Assembly (NCBI GenBank): GCA_001550305.1
Contig: LRTP01000576.1
Span: 1 to 33,219 of the forward strand
Length of the DNA: 33,219 bases
DNA from: Streptomyces diastatochromogenes
GTDB lineage: Bacteria; Actinomycetota; Actinomycetes; Streptomycetales; Streptomycetaceae
Direction: 5' to 3'
Both the position numbers and the translations under genes were made by a program. This document shows, piece after piece, positions 32,489 through 33,219 of the stretch (the stretch's first letter is position 1; each line of letters opens with the position of its first letter). The notes beneath the pieces are model-generated. The model did no database searches. It was not told the DNA's origin and saw only the letters and a program-made list of their open reading frames with translations.

Positions 32489-33219
32489 GTGCATGACGCT
32501 CCCGACACTTCCCCGAAGGACGTCCCGCCCTTGGGGGCGACGCCGCTGGTCCGCATCCGCGGGCTCGGCAAGCGGTTCGGCGGGACCCTCGCACTGGCCG
32601 GGGTCGATCTCGACGTCCACGCCGGCAGCGTCCTCGCCCTTCTGGGGCCCAACGGTGCCGGGAAGTCCACGCTCATCAAGGTGCTCGCCGGCGTCCATCA
32701 GGCCGATGCGGGACAGATCACGGTGGACGGGCACCCGCTCGGAAGTCATGCCGCCTCCGACAGCATGTCCTTCGTCCACCAGGACCTCGGTCTCGTGGAG
32801 TGGATGACGGTCGCCGAGAGCATCGCCCTGAGCATCGGGTATCCCCGCCGCGGCGGCCTGATTTCCTGGAGGCGGACCCGGGAGCGCTGCGCCGACGCCC
32901 TGAAAATCGTCGCCGGACATCTCGACCCCGATGCGCCGATCTCCCGACTCTCCCCCGCCGAGCGCTCGCTGGTCGCCATCGCCCGTGGCTTGGCGGCACA
33001 CGCGAAGCTCATCGTCCTGGACGAGCCCACCGCCCGACTCCCCGCGGCGGACTGCGCCCGGCTCTTCCGCGTGCTCCACGCCCTGCGCGACCAGGGGCAC
33101 GGCATTCTCTACGTCAGCCACCGGCTGGACGAGGTGTACAAGGTCGCCGACACCTTCGCCGTGCTGCGCGACGGCCACCTCGTCAGCCACGGCCCGCTGG
33201 CGGGCCGGGGCCCCGCCCG
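32489..33219 (+). CDS. Sugar ABC transporter ATPase, RbsA-type, 3' end outside the window
   Basis: ATP-binding subunit of a CUT2-type sugar importer; only the first ATPase domain is present before the right edge. GTG 32489 is preceded by GGAGG at five nt; earlier in-frame ATGs (32405, 32435, 32444) have no such site. Walker A is GPNGAGKST (about residues 53-61), the Q loop VHQDLGLVEWMTV, the signature LSPAERSLVAIARGL (degenerate like RbsA LSVAEQ), Walker B LIVLDEPTA and the H loop YVSHRLDEVYKVAD. The VSHRLDEV motif and degenerate signature favour RbsA/MglA-like ATPases over MsiK. A second ATPase domain, permease and binding protein are expected to the right. Substrate unknown. Confidence 0.92.
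   Translation, partial: MHDAPDTSPKDVPPLGATPLVRIRGLGKRFGGTLALAGVDLDVHAGSVLALLGPNGAGKSTLIKVLAGVHQADAGQITVDGHPLGSHAASDSMSFVHQDLGLVEWMTVAESIALSIGYPRRGGLISWRRTRERCADALKIVAGHLDPDAPISRLSPAERSLVAIARGLAAHAKLIVLDEPTARLPAADCARLFRVLHALRDQGHGILYVSHRLDEVYKVADTFAVLRDGHLVSHGPLAGRGPA

Noticed and set aside
30307..32679. 790-residue minus-strand open frame opposite the sensor-phosphatase gene
   Set aside because: Antisense shadow of a gene with complete phosphatase and ATPase motifs.

Overview
The window is high-GC, with strong third-position GC bias, GTG starts, stop/start overlaps such as GTGA and TAGTG, and Streptomyces-typical families (CYP105-type P450 with a 3Fe-4S ferredoxin, RsbW-like ATPases, a SpoIIE phosphatase, a mycothiol-dependent isomerase family protein, secreted ricin-domain glycosidase, DUF5709-like protein, FG-GAP remnant). 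I read it as an accessory or metabolically specialised part of a Streptomyces (or close actinomycete) chromosome. No rRNA, tRNA or CRISPR array was seen.

Left part (1-4600): an IS110-type transposase enters from the left edge and its 3' end lies in the C-terminal coding region of a P450-partner ferredoxin. On the minus strand the order is MarR regulator, CYP105-like P450, ferredoxin. A 19-bp-arm palindrome, AT-rich in a GC-rich genome, overlaps the marR start. An RsbW-like ATPase and a decayed HSL-type esterase pseudogene follow.

4600-10500: an Lrp/AsnC regulator is divergent from a LysE-type exporter, hotdog thioesterase and metallo-beta-lactamase fold hydrolase. Then come a Tat/lipoprotein-type polysaccharide deacetylase, an ADP-ribosylglycohydrolase with an extra C-terminal domain, and a small acidic DUF5709-like protein.

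10500-18760: an FG-GAP protein remnant and a TPR protein, then two minus-strand SDRs, a LysR regulator, and plus-strand genes for a crotonase, a MDMPI-type protein and a flavin disulfide oxidoreductase. The crotonase keeps, at matching positions, the four catalytic residues I recall for 6-oxocamphor hydrolase. The same 20-nt LysR-type box (T-N11-A) stands in front of both the SDR pair and the crotonase operon, in the same orientation relative to transcription. I infer a small LysR-controlled catabolic regulon in which SDRs make a beta-diketone that the crotonase cleaves.

18760-28280: a carbohydrate locus. A sugar-binding lipoprotein, two permeases, an intracellular GH3 glycosidase and a LacI regulator are on the plus strand, convergent with a secreted beta-propeller glycosidase carrying two ricin-type domains. 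Two CGAAAG-N-CTTTCG operators exactly 100 bp apart precede the transporter and a third related site precedes the secreted enzyme. This suggests one LacI regulon for release, uptake and intracellular cleavage of a plant-type oligosaccharide (xylo- or arabino-oligosaccharide most likely). No ATPase gene is present, as expected if a shared MsiK-type ATPase is used.

28280-33219: an SDR lacking the catalytic tyrosine, a 957-residue fusion of an AcoR-type GAF sensor to a GAF-SpoIIE-HATPase module, and the 5' part of an RbsA-type sugar ABC ATPase that runs off the right edge.
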